Notes under the pieces: model-generated | Told to the model about the DNA's origin: nothing | Seen by the model: the letters and a program-made list of their open reading frames with translations, nothing else | The model's database searches: none | Origin: WHSW01 sp963767285 | GTDB lineage: Bacteria > Actinomycetota > Thermoleophilia > Solirubrobacterales > 70-9 | Assembly: GCA_963767285.1 (NCBI GenBank) | Contig: CAVYDJ010000003.1 | Span: forward strand, 124,001 to 188,000 | DNA length: 64,000 nucleotides | Direction: 5' to 3' | Shown here: piece by piece, positions 39,684 to 47,720 of the stretch | How positions within the stretch are numbered: the stretch's first letter is position 1 | Layout of the letters: every line of letters starts with the position of its first letter | Position numbers and translations under genes: made by a program

Positions 39684-40298
39684 TCACCCCCCGGGCGGTG
39701 GCGGAATCGGCTCGGCGGCCAGCGCCTTCGCGACCGCGACGAGGTTCTGAGCCGCAGCACGGCCGGTGGAGGCGGCCCACTCCTTCCCCTCCTCGTCGTC
39801 GGCCTCGAGGTATCCGTCGCCAGGCCCGGGGCCCTTGTTCCAGTACGTCCAGGCTTGCGGGGGGATCGTGAAGCCGATGTTGTTGAGCGCCGCGGCGATC
39901 GCGGCGATCACGCCATGGGCGCCGTCGGCGTTCCCGGTCACAACGATCCCGGCGACCCGGTTGTAGGCGACGGGGCTGCCGTCATCGTCGGTCTCGTCCA
40001 GCATCGCATCCAGCCGCTCGATCACCCGCTGGGCGAGGCTGGAGGGATGCCCGACCCAGGTGGGCGTCGCGATCACGAGGATCTCGGAGGCGAGGATCTG
40101 CGCCCGGATAGCCGGCCACTCGTCGCCGTCCCCCATGTCGGACTCGACGCCCGGCTTGATGTCGTGATCGACCGCGCGGACCATCTGGGTCTCGACGTCG
40201 TGGGAGCGCAGCGCCTCCTCGACGACCGCGGCCAGTGCCTCGGTGTTGGAGGTCTCCGGCGATGGCTTCAGCGTGCAGTTGAGGATCGTCGCTCTCAT
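39684..40298 (-). CDS. Flavodoxin-like FMN-binding reductase
   Basis: A 204-aa flavodoxin-fold protein of the NADPH-dependent FMN reductase group. It shows ILNCTLKPSPETSNTEALAA (phosphate-binding loop), EILVIATPTWVGHPSSLAQR (the flavin ring loop), and RVAGIVVTGNADGAHGVIAA. No membrane segment. It probably reduces a quinone or another small molecule using FMN. The pairing with an F420-type enzyme in one operon suggests a linked flavin/deazaflavin redox role. ATG 40298 heads the operon; the upstream 160 bases contain inverted repeats. Confidence 0.83.
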   Translation of the reverse strand: MRATILNCTLKPSPETSNTEALAAVVEEALRSHDVETQMVRAVDHDIKPGVESDMGDGDEWPAIRAQILASEILVIATPTWVGHPSSLAQRVIERLDAMLDETDDDGSPVAYNRVAGIVVTGNADGAHGVIAAIAAALNNIGFTIPPQAWTYWNKGPGPGDGYLEADDEEGKEWAASTGRAAAQNLVAVAKALAAEPIPPPPGG

Positions 40299-40321
40299 GC
40301 GTTCGGACTACCCGTTCACCG

Positions 40322-40380
40322 CCCTGCAAACAGAGCAGGGATTCGACCGGATGTCGAGCTGTCGGTCCCAGGTCTCGACA
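40322..40380. repeat. Two perfect inverted repeats in a divergent intergenic region
   Basis: CCCTGC (40322-40327) / GCAGGG (40335-40340) with a 7-base loop, then TGTCGAG (40352-40358) / CTCGACA (40374-40380) with a 15-base spacer. The region separates the flavodoxin operon (minus) from the S51 peptidase pair (plus). They are possible operators or leader hairpins. Confidence 0.5.
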
Positions 40381-40462
40381 CGTGGCCAAAGACCGTGCCT
40401 CGCCCGATCCGCAAACTGGTAGCTCAAGGCAAGCCAGCGGTGAGACGCGTGGAGGATGAGCT

Positions 40463-41209
40463 ATGCGCCAGATCGTCAGCTTCGGGGGCGGTGGTTTTTC
40501 GATGGAGGCGGGAAATCCGCTGCTCGACGAGTTCGTGCTCGAGCTCACGGGCAAGGCCCGGCCGAAGGTCTGTTTCCTGCCCACGGCGAGCGGCGACGCC
40601 GACCACTACCTGGTCCGCTTCTACCGCCATTTCACCGCGGCCCACTGCGAGCCGTCCCACCTGTCGCTGTTCCGGCGCGAGCGCGCGCCGGCCGATCCCC
40701 GCGAGCACCTGCTCGCCCAGGACCTGATCTACGTCGGCGGCGGCAGCGTCACCAGCCTGATCGGGGTCTGGCGCGCGCACGGGATCGACGAGATCCTTCG
40801 CGAATGCTGGGAGCGCGGGATCATCCTCTGCGGCCTGTCGGCCGGCTCGCTGTGCTGGTTTGCGGAGGGGGTCTCGACCTTCCACGGCCCGGCGGAGCGG
40901 ACCGAGGGCCTCGGCTTCCTGCCCTGGAGCAACACCGTCCACTACTCCAGCGAGCCGCGGCGGCGCGAGGTCCTGTTCGAGTGGCTGCGTGAGGGGATGG
41001 CGCCCGCATACGCCGCCGACGACGGCGCGGCGCTGCACTTCGTCGGCGACGAGGTTGCCCAGGTCGTTGCCTCGCGACCGGACGCGCGGGCCTACCGGGT
41101 CGAGTTGCGCCACGGACACGTGGTCACGACGCAGCTCGGGACCCGCTACCTGGGCGACGTCAACTGCGTGCCGTTGATCCAATCGATGCCGGCGCTCGCC
41201 GAAGCGTGA
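40463..41209 (+). CDS. Peptidase E-like protein (S51 family), copy 1
   Basis: A 248-aa serine hydrolase of the S51 family (peptidase E / cyanophycinase-related), with a class-I glutamine amidotransferase-like fold. It shows RQIVSFGGGGFSMEAGNPLL, VCFLPTASGDADHYLVRFYR, LIYVGGGSVTSLIGVWRAHG, the nucleophile S126 in CGLSAGSLCWFAEG, and VHYSSEPRRREVL with the candidate His. A strong SD (GGAGG) precedes ATG 40463. It overlaps a second copy by 4 bases. Confidence 0.88.
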   Translation: MRQIVSFGGGGFSMEAGNPLLDEFVLELTGKARPKVCFLPTASGDADHYLVRFYRHFTAAHCEPSHLSLFRRERAPADPREHLLAQDLIYVGGGSVTSLIGVWRAHGIDEILRECWERGIILCGLSAGSLCWFAEGVSTFHGPAERTEGLGFLPWSNTVHYSSEPRRREVLFEWLREGMAPAYAADDGAALHFVGDEVAQVVASRPDARAYRVELRHGHVVTTQLGTRYLGDVNCVPLIQSMPALAEA

Positions 41210-41997
41210 CAATCCTCGCCCTGGGGGGCCACGAGTTCTCTCGCAAGGTCGGCAACGAGGCGATCCGCGACTACATGCTCGCGCTCGCCGAGGGCGCCGA
41301 GCCGCGCGTCTGCCTGCTCCCCACGGCGAGCGGCGACCCGGCCGACCAGATCGCCGCCTTCCGGGCCAGCTTCGGCGGCCTGGCGTGCGACGTCTCCCAC
41401 GTATCGCTGTTTCGCCTGGAGAACGACGTCATCGACATGGCTGAGCACCTGCTTGCACAGGACCTGATCTACGTCGGCGGGGGCAGCATGGTCAACCTGC
41501 TGGCGATCTGGCGCGCCCACGGGCTCGACGACCTGCTGCGCGAGTGCGTGCGCCGCGGCGTGGTCCTGGCCGGCCAGAGCGCCGGCGCGATGTGCTGGTT
41601 CGAATGGGGCGTGACGCGGTCGGCCGGGCCGGCGCGCCTGGCCCCCGGCCTCGGATTGGTGCCGGGGATCCTGAGCGTCCACTACCACCGCGATCCCGAT
41701 CGCCGGCAGGTGCTGCTCGACGAGGTCGCCGCGCGCGGCGTGCCGGGCCTCGGGATCGACGACGGGGCCGGGGTGCTGATCAGCGACGGCCGCGTCCGCG
41801 TCGCGGTCAGCGGGCGCGATGGGGCAGGGGTTTGGAGCGTCGTCCCGGACGACCGCGGGGGTGCCCATGAGATGCGGATGGCGGCCGTGCCGCTGCCCTC
41901 GCCGCGCCCGGCGATCGACGACGTCCCCGACGCGGTGATCGAGATGCGGGAGCTGCGGCGGGCCGGAGCTAGGCCCGGGGCCTGGTCTGGCCGCTGA
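41206..41997 (+). CDS. Peptidase E-like protein (S51 family), copy 2
   Basis: A 263-aa paralogue of the preceding gene. Shared blocks are FLPTASGD/LLPTASGD, EHLLAQDLIYVGGGS, WRAHG and SAGxxCWF; the nucleophile is S125 in GQSAGAMCWFEWG, and the candidate His is in SVHYHRDPDRRQVL. The C-terminus is longer and diverged. GTG 41206 overlaps the stop of copy 1, so the two are co-translated. Both serines are kept, so both may be active on different substrates, or they may form a heteromer. Confidence 0.87.
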   Translation: MTILALGGHEFSRKVGNEAIRDYMLALAEGAEPRVCLLPTASGDPADQIAAFRASFGGLACDVSHVSLFRLENDVIDMAEHLLAQDLIYVGGGSMVNLLAIWRAHGLDDLLRECVRRGVVLAGQSAGAMCWFEWGVTRSAGPARLAPGLGLVPGILSVHYHRDPDRRQVLLDEVAARGVPGLGIDDGAGVLISDGRVRVAVSGRDGAGVWSVVPDDRGGAHEMRMAAVPLPSPRPAIDDVPDAVIEMRELRRAGARPGAWSGR

Positions 41998-42073
41998 CCT
42001 GGTAGTTGACGTACCAGGCGAGATGGCGCGCTGCATGCACGCCGGCGGACCAGGGGGAGAGCAGAACCTTCAT
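41969..42073 (-). CDS. Possible 34-aa small protein
   Basis: The frame encodes MKVLLSPWSAGVHAARHLAW-YVNYQVSGQTRPRA. It is rich in Trp, Tyr and His and not a typical GC-frame shadow. TAGGAT lies 9 bases before the ATG on the same strand (42088-42083), the same layout as ten other promoters here. It overlaps the end of S51 copy 2 in antisense by 29 bases. No family known. Kept at low confidence because of its size. Confidence 0.35.
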   Translation of the reverse strand: MKVLLSPWSAGVHAARHLAWYVNYQVSGQTRPRA

Positions 42074-42154
42074 CTTCACGCCATCCTATCGACGCGCCCG
42101 GCGTAAAGGTGTAGTTCGCACGCCATTTGTTGACCGATCGGGTAGGAGTTCGAG

Positions 42155-42493
42155 ATGACCGTGATCATCGCTGGGGCACCTGACGCCGCCCCTACCCTCG
42201 CCGCAGGGCTCGAAACCGGCACCGAAACCGCGATCTGGAGCGATCCGGGCGATTCCGAGCAGGATTCGGTCGCGGGCCTCGCCGGGGCCCTGCTGCGCTT
42301 CGAAGCCGACGCGAGCGGTCGGCAAATCGCCGCGATCCTTCTCGCCGACGACTCCGACGCCGCCCTCGCGGCGGCACTCGTGGGCACGAAGCTGCCGGTC
42401 GACGTGTTCGCGGTCGCGGCCGCACGCGAGGCGCCGAGCGCGAACGGGCAGTTGATCCGCCAGCTTGCCGCCGCCTACACTGCGCCCGCATGA
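42155..42493 (+). CDS. Hypothetical protein (112 aa)
   Basis: An Ala-rich, soluble, alpha/beta-looking protein: MTVIIAGAPDAAPTLAAGLE, AAILLADDSDAALAAALVGT, LPVDVFAVAAAREAPS. The alternating beta-strand (VIIAG, AAILLA, VDVFAVA) and helix pattern suggests a small Rossmann- or flavodoxin-like fold, but no family is recognised. TAGGAG lies upstream of ATG 42155 as a modest SD. Its stop overlaps the ATG of the UDP-sugar dehydrogenase by 4 bases, so the two are co-translated. Confidence 0.55.
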   Translation: MTVIIAGAPDAAPTLAAGLETGTETAIWSDPGDSEQDSVAGLAGALLRFEADASGRQIAAILLADDSDAALAAALVGTKLPVDVFAVAAAREAPSANGQLIRQLAAAYTAPA

Positions 42494-43737
42494 GAGTCGG
42501 AATCATCGGCCTGGGCTACGTCGGCCTGCCGCTCGCGGTGGCGTTCGCCGAAGCGGGCCACGAGGTGACGGGCGTCGACGTGTCCGAGCGGCTGGTCGAG
42601 TCGCTGAACGCCGGGCACAGCCAGGTCGAGGACATCGGCGACGACCGGCTGGCCTCGGTCTCCGAGCGTCTGAGGGCGACCACCGACACCGGGGCCCTCG
42701 CCGAGTGCAACGCGATCCTGATCTGCGTTCCGACCCCGCTCGCCAACCAGCGCGAGCCCGACCTCAGCTACATCTCCGAGGCCGGGCGCTCGCTCGCCGC
42801 CGTCCTGCGCGACGGCCAGCTGGTGGTCCTGGAGTCGACCACCTACCCGGGCACGACCCGCGAGCGCCTGCAGCCGATCCTCGAGGAGTCCGGGTTGACC
42901 GCCGGACGGGACTTCTACCTGGCCTTCTCGCCGGAGCGGATCGACCCCGGCCGCACCGACTACACGATCCAGACGACGCCGAAGGTGGTCGGCGGGCTGA
43001 CCGACGCCTGCATGGAGCGGGCGGTGGCGCTGTACTCGGAGATCTGCGACCGGGTGGTCACGGTCTCGACCCCCGAGGCGGCGGAGATGACGAAGCTGCT
43101 CGAGAACATCTTCCGCTCGGTCAACATCGCGCTCGTCAACGAGCTCGCGGTCCTCTGCGACCGGATGGGGATCGACATCTGGGAGGTCGTTGACGCCGCG
43201 GCGACCAAGCCCTACGGGTTCATGCGCTTCGAGCCCGGCCCGGGTATGGGGGGCCACTGCCTGCCCGTCGACCCGTTCTACCTCGCGTTCAAGGCGCGCG
43301 AGTACGACTTCCCCGCCGAGTTCGTCGAGCTCGCCGGCAAGGTCAACCAGCACCAGCCCCACTACTGCGTCGAGCGGATCGTGCGGGCGCTCAACGACGC
43401 CGGCAAGCCGGCGCGCGATTCGCGAGTCCTGCTGCTCGGGGTCTCGTACAAGGGCGGGGTCGGCGACATGCGCGAGGCGCCGGCGCAGAAGATCGCGCAC
43501 CTGCTGCGCCAGCTCGGGACCGACGTCTCCTACCACGATCCTCACGTCCCCCAGATCACGGAGCTGGACCTGAGCTCGGGCGACCTCGCCGAAGAGCTCG
43601 GCCGCTGCGACGTCGCCTGCGTGATCACGGCCCACCCCGAGGTCGACTACGAACGGGTCGTCGCCGAGGCACCGCTGGTCGTCGATTTCCGCGGTGTCAC
43701 GCGCGGGATCACCGCCGACAACCTGATCCGGCTCTAG
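42490..43737 (+). CDS. Nucleotide-sugar (UDP-glucose/UDP-HexNAc) 6-dehydrogenase
   Basis: NAD-dependent two-step oxidation of a UDP-sugar to a uronic acid for surface polysaccharides. The 415-aa product shows the Rossmann start RVGIIGLGYVGLPLAVAFAE, ICVPTPLANQREPDLSYI, VLESTTYPGTTRE, YLAFSPERIDPGR, TKLLENIFRSVNIALVNELA, the catalytic C257 in GMGGHCLPVDPFYL, and LGVSYKGGVGDMREAPAQKI. The ERIDPG and PGMGGHCLPVDP forms point to the UDP-GlcNAc/ManNAc group (WbpA/WecC) rather than UDP-glucose, but this is not certain. Confidence 0.9.
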   Translation: MRVGIIGLGYVGLPLAVAFAEAGHEVTGVDVSERLVESLNAGHSQVEDIGDDRLASVSERLRATTDTGALAECNAILICVPTPLANQREPDLSYISEAGRSLAAVLRDGQLVVLESTTYPGTTRERLQPILEESGLTAGRDFYLAFSPERIDPGRTDYTIQTTPKVVGGLTDACMERAVALYSEICDRVVTVSTPEAAEMTKLLENIFRSVNIALVNELAVLCDRMGIDIWEVVDAAATKPYGFMRFEPGPGMGGHCLPVDPFYLAFKAREYDFPAEFVELAGKVNQHQPHYCVERIVRALNDAGKPARDSRVLLLGVSYKGGVGDMREAPAQKIAHLLRQLGTDVSYHDPHVPQITELDLSSGDLAEELGRCDVACVITAHPEVDYERVVAEAPLVVDFRGVTRGITADNLIRL

Positions 43738-43744
43738 GCGAATC

Positions 43745-44452
43745 GTGGCGTTCCGGCGCCGACAGGACCAGCTGAGTGCCGACCGCCTCACCCTGGGGCT
43801 GGCCGCGGTGGCGGTCGCGACCGCCGGCACGGTCCTCGCCGGTCACGTGGCGCGGATGGCACGCCGCCGGCTTGCGGCAGAAGACTCGTCCGGCGGGGTG
43901 CTGGAGAGCGCCGAGCACGCGCTCGGAGCCGCGACCCGGGCGACCCAGGACTCGCTCACGGTCGCGCTCGAGGGTTACTCGGCGGCGCCGAAGGGCGAGA
44001 CGATCCTGTTCAACATGCTGAGCGGCTTCGCCGGCTCATTCGCCCTCGTCAGGCTGTCGACCTGGGGCATCCGCAGCGGCTGGTGGCCGTTCGGCAACGT
44101 GCGGGTCGGCGGCCGCCACGTCCATCACTTCATCCCGGGGATCCTCCTCGCGTTCGGCGCCGGCGGCGCGGCGCTGATCACCAGCAGCGACCCGCTGGAG
44201 AAGGTGCTCGCGGTGCCGTTCGGGGCCGGGATCGGCCTGACCTTCGACGAGGCGGCGCTGCTGCTCGAGCTCGACGACGTCTACTGGAGTCGCGAGGGTT
44301 TGCTCAGCGTCCAGCTCAGTTTCGGGATCACGGGTGTGCTCGGGGCGGCGATCCTCGCCCTGCGGATCCTGCGTCGCGGCGAGCGGGAATCCGAGCAGGC
44401 CGGTCTGATCCCGGACGAGACCGGCGAGTACCTCATCCCCGAGCACGCCTAG
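43745..44452 (+). CDS. Integral membrane protein with HVHHFIPG motif, unknown function
   Basis: A 235-aa membrane protein. An N-terminal TM (residues about 14-36) is followed by a cytoplasmic helix and then four further helices. Conserved-looking loops are NVRVGGRHVHHFIPGI, with three histidines at a membrane edge, and GAGIGLTFDEAALLLELDDV, an acidic helix, then YWSREGLLSVQ. His plus Asp/Glu at the membrane edge suggests a metal site or hydrolase. I recognise it only as an actinobacterial membrane family. The C-terminus is charged. It follows the UDP-sugar dehydrogenase by 7 bases. Confidence 0.7.
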   Translation: MAFRRRQDQLSADRLTLGLAAVAVATAGTVLAGHVARMARRRLAAEDSSGGVLESAEHALGAATRATQDSLTVALEGYSAAPKGETILFNMLSGFAGSFALVRLSTWGIRSGWWPFGNVRVGGRHVHHFIPGILLAFGAGGAALITSSDPLEKVLAVPFGAGIGLTFDEAALLLELDDVYWSREGLLSVQLSFGITGVLGAAILALRILRRGERESEQAGLIPDETGEYLIPEHA

Positions 44453-44456
44453 GACG

Positions 44457-46958
44457 ATGCGGGCGGGCGTGCTGATCGCGCTCGCCGCCTGGGTCCTGCT
44501 CGGGGCCGCGCCCGCGGCAGCCGCCTCCGCGCTCGACGGGGGCGCCCTGCGGGCCGAGGTCGACGCCGACCCCTGGCACCTCGAGCTGACCGACGCTCAC
44601 GGGCAGACGGTGCTCTCGGAGGACCGCTCGACCGGCACCGGGCCGGCGGGGACGCTCGGCTTTCGCACCGCGCTCGGGTGGCAGCACGCGACCAGGGTGC
44701 TGAGCTCCGAGCGGGATCAGGGTCGATTCATCGCCACCCTCGCGACCACCGACCCGGCGCGGACGATCTCGATCGCGCTCGGCAGCGATGCCGAGGGCGT
44801 GATCGACCTCGAGGCCGAGGTGGTCGGCCCGGGCGCGGCCGTGGATGCGATCGGGATCGGGTTCGAGGCCCGCAAGGGCGAGGGCTACCTCGGGTTCGGC
44901 GAGCGCTCGAACGTCGCCGACCAGACGGGCAACGTGGTCGAGAACTACGTCTCCGACGGCCCCTATCAGCAGAACGAGTATCCCGCGATCAATCTCTTCA
45001 CCCCGACCTGGGGCATCCGCGAAGGCCACCCGGAGTCGACCTACTACCCGGTCCCGTGGCTGCTCTCGACCGCCGGTTACGGGGTCTTCGTCGACGATCC
45101 ACAGACCAGCTACTTCAGGCTGCGGGCCGACGATCCGAACTCCTGGAGCGTCGAGGTCGACGCCGTGCCCGCGGATGAGCTCGGCGCGCCGCCGGCGGAG
45201 ATCAAGGGCCCCGTCCGGCTGCGCTTCTTCGCCGGCCCGGAGCCCGCCGACGCGCTGCGCCGGTTCGTCGCGGAGACCGGGCACCAGCCGAAGCCCGCGG
45301 CCCCCTGGCTACTCGGGCCCTGGTATCAGCCTCGCGGCGATGCGGCGAGCGAGGTCGCCCGGCTGCAGGGCGCCGACGCACCGGTCTCGGCCCTCCAGAC
45401 CTACACGCACTATCTGCCCTGTGGCGATCAGCGCGGCAACGAGGCGGCGACCGCCGAGCGGGTCGCCGACGCGCATGGCGCGGGGCTTGCGATCACCACC
45501 TACTTCAACCCGATGATCTGCAACGACTACCAGCCGGCCTACGGCGAGGCGGCCGCGGCCGGCGCCCTGACCCGCGACCTCACCGGACAGCCCTACCTCT
45601 ACCGCTACGGGGCCGACGTCGACCAGGCCTTCCGCGTGAGCCAGTTCGACTTCTTCACGAAGGCGGGGCGCGACCACTACGCCGCCCTGCTCGGCGAGGC
45701 GATCGCCGACGGCTACGACGGCTGGATGGAGGACTTCGGCGAGTACACGCCGCTGGACTCGGTCTCCGGCCCGAGCGCGGACGGCCTGCCCGGCACGTAC
45801 GCCCACAACGCCTACGCGACCGAGTACCACTGCGCCGCCCGGGACGCGATCCGGAGCGCGGACCGCCCGGTGATCCGCTTTCAGCGTTCCGGCTGGTCGG
45901 GGGCGGCGCCGTGCGCCCAGGTCGTGTGGGGCGGGGACCCGACGACCGGCTTCGGGTTCGACGGGCTGCGCTCGGTCGTCACCCAGGCGCTGTCGGCGGG
46001 AGCCTCGGGGATCGGCATCTACGGCTCCGATATCGGCGGCTTCTTCGCCATCTTCGACAACGCGCTGACCCCCGAGCTGCTGACCCGGTGGGTGCAGCTC
46101 GGCGCGGTGTCCCCGGTGATGCGCACCCAGGCAAACGGGGTCGCGCTACCGGCGAAGGACCGTCCGCAGGTGATCGACGCGGATCAGCTCGACAACTGGC
46201 GCCGGTACGCGAAGCTCCACACGCAGCTCTATCCGTATCTGACCGCGGCGCTGCGGACCTACCGCCGGACCGGGATGCCGCCGATGCGCCACCTGGCGCT
46301 CGCCTACCCCGGCGACAAGCGCGCGCTCGAGGTCGAGGACGCGTTCCTGCTCGGTGAGGATCTGCTCGCGGCGCCGGTGCTGGAGCCCGGGCAGACGAAG
46401 CGCGAGCTCTACCTGCCCGAGGGCGGGTGGATCGACCTGTGGCGCTCCGTGAGCTACCGCGAGGGCTCGGGGGCGCTCGAGCTCGGGCGCGTGAAGGAGC
46501 TGAGCGGCAAGCGCGAGGTGACGGTCCCGTCGCCACTCGACGAGCTGCCTCTGTTCGCGCGGGCGGGAGCGGTCCTGCCGCTGCTACCGCCGAAGGTCGA
46601 CACGCTGGCTCAGTACGGCAGGGGCGTCAAGGGCCTCGACACGCTGGAGGAGTCGCGCGGCGAGCTCGAGTTGCTCGCGTTCCCGCGCGGCGATACCAAG
46701 GCGGCCTTCTATGCGGGCGAGAAGCTGCGTTCGAGGGAGTCGAACGGCGGCTGGCGGCTGGCGATCGACGGTGACCGCAACCGCAGTTACCGCCTGCAGG
46801 CGTCGCTCGCGTCGCTGCGCGATCCGCTGCGGCCCTGTGAGGTCCAGGTCGACGGCCGGCGCCTCGCGGGCGGCCGCTGGGAATACGACCGTTCGTCGCA
46901 GGCGCTCACGGTCGAGTTCTCCGGTCGCGATCCGGTGCTCGACGCGGTGCCCTGCTAG
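44457..46958 (+). CDS. Secreted GH31 family alpha-glycosidase (YihQ-like)
   Basis: An 833-aa exported glycoside hydrolase. Signal peptide MRAGVLIALAAWVLLGAAPA. An N-terminal beta domain (residues 30-260) includes GYLGFGERSNVADQTGNVVE. The TIM barrel has the nucleophile D426 in DGWMEDFGEYTPLD and acid/base candidate D494 in VVWGGDPTTGF, followed by GIYGSDIGGF, LTRWVQLGAVSPVMRTQ. The WMEDFGEY box resembles the sulfoquinovosidase YihQ branch; specificity is not proven. C-terminal beta domains include DAFLLGEDLLAAPVLEPGQT. It overlaps the convergent reductase stop by 4 bases. Confidence 0.9.
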   Translation: MRAGVLIALAAWVLLGAAPAAAASALDGGALRAEVDADPWHLELTDAHGQTVLSEDRSTGTGPAGTLGFRTALGWQHATRVLSSERDQGRFIATLATTDPARTISIALGSDAEGVIDLEAEVVGPGAAVDAIGIGFEARKGEGYLGFGERSNVADQTGNVVENYVSDGPYQQNEYPAINLFTPTWGIREGHPESTYYPVPWLLSTAGYGVFVDDPQTSYFRLRADDPNSWSVEVDAVPADELGAPPAEIKGPVRLRFFAGPEPADALRRFVAETGHQPKPAAPWLLGPWYQPRGDAASEVARLQGADAPVSALQTYTHYLPCGDQRGNEAATAERVADAHGAGLAITTYFNPMICNDYQPAYGEAAAAGALTRDLTGQPYLYRYGADVDQAFRVSQFDFFTKAGRDHYAALLGEAIADGYDGWMEDFGEYTPLDSVSGPSADGLPGTYAHNAYATEYHCAARDAIRSADRPVIRFQRSGWSGAAPCAQVVWGGDPTTGFGFDGLRSVVTQALSAGASGIGIYGSDIGGFFAIFDNALTPELLTRWVQLGAVSPVMRTQANGVALPAKDRPQVIDADQLDNWRRYAKLHTQLYPYLTAALRTYRRTGMPPMRHLALAYPGDKRALEVEDAFLLGEDLLAAPVLEPGQTKRELYLPEGGWIDLWRSVSYREGSGALELGRVKELSGKREVTVPSPLDELPLFARAGAVLPLLPPKVDTLAQYGRGVKGLDTLEESRGELELLAFPRGDTKAAFYAGEKLRSRESNGGWRLAIDGDRNRSYRLQASLASLRDPLRPCEVQVDGRRLAGGRWEYDRSSQALTVEFSGRDPVLDAVPC

Positions 46959-47719
46959 CGGGGCACCAGGTAGCGCGCGAACAGCTCGCCGGTGGAGTCC
47001 TCGGTCAGCAGCCAACCGAGCTCCAGGGCGCGCTCGGCCTCGGCGAGCGCGGAGACCAGGCCGGGACCGACGCCGCCGGCGAGCTTCGGCGCGTGGGTCA
47101 CGAACAGCTCGTCGACCAGCCCCTCGTCGATGAGCTGACCGTGCAGGCGCGGACCGCCCTCGCAGAGCAGCGCCCTGATGCCGTGGGCGGCGCGCAGGTC
47201 TGCGAGCAGGGCGGCCAGGTCGACCTGATCGCGATGCCGCACCAGCTCCACGGGCGTCGCGGTCTCGGGCGGGTCGTCGGCCGAACAGGTCGCGACCAGC
47301 ACGCGGCACTTGCCCTCCGTGAACAGGTCCGCATCCCACGGCAGGTCGAGCCGCCCGGAGACGATCACCAGCAACGGGTCCTCTGTCAGCCCCGCCTGGC
47401 GGCGCAGGTCGCGCTTGGCGGGGTCGCCGATCACGCGCCCGTAGCGCTCGGCGCGCATCGTCCCCGCGCCGATCATCACCGCGTCGACCTTGGTCCGCAG
47501 CCCGACCAACATCGCGGTGTCGGCATCCGAGCCGATCGCCCCGGAGCGCCCGGCGATCGTCGCGTGGCCGTCGAGGGTGAGCGCGAAGTTGGTGATCACG
47601 TAGGGGCGGTCTTCGGGCGCCCGGGCGACCGGATCGAGGGTGTCGAGCTCCGCGGCGAGCGTCGTCTCGGCGCAGTCGGGAATCAGCCGGCGGATCGTCC
47701 TGTCGAGGTCCGTGGCGAT
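46955..47719 (-). CDS. RibD C-terminal/DHFR-like pyrimidine reductase family protein (Rv2671-like)
   Basis: A roughly 254-aa NADPH-dependent reductase-fold protein. It shows IRRLIPDCAETTL, RPYVITNFALTLDGHATIAG, VDAVMIGAGTMRAERYGRVI, LLVIVSGRLDLPWDADLF, LLCEGGPRLHGQLIDEGLVD, and the terminal TEDSTGELFARYLVPR, matching the actinobacterial RibD-like/DHFR-like family. No ATG, GTG or TTG precedes the conserved N-terminus; the only near candidate is ATC 47719, just after the rpiB stop. I placed the start there with low confidence. A GTG within RPYV would remove about 40 residues. It is in an operon with rpiB. Confidence 0.82.
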   Translation of the reverse strand: MATDLDRTIRRLIPDCAETTLAAELDTLDPVARAPEDRPYVITNFALTLDGHATIAGRSGAIGSDADTAMLVGLRTKVDAVMIGAGTMRAERYGRVIGDPAKRDLRRQAGLTEDPLLVIVSGRLDLPWDADLFTEGKCRVLVATCSADDPPETATPVELVRHRDQVDLAALLADLRAAHGIRALLCEGGPRLHGQLIDEGLVDELFVTHAPKLAGGVGPGLVSALAEAERALELGWLLTEDSTGELFARYLVPR

Positions 47720-47720
47720 C

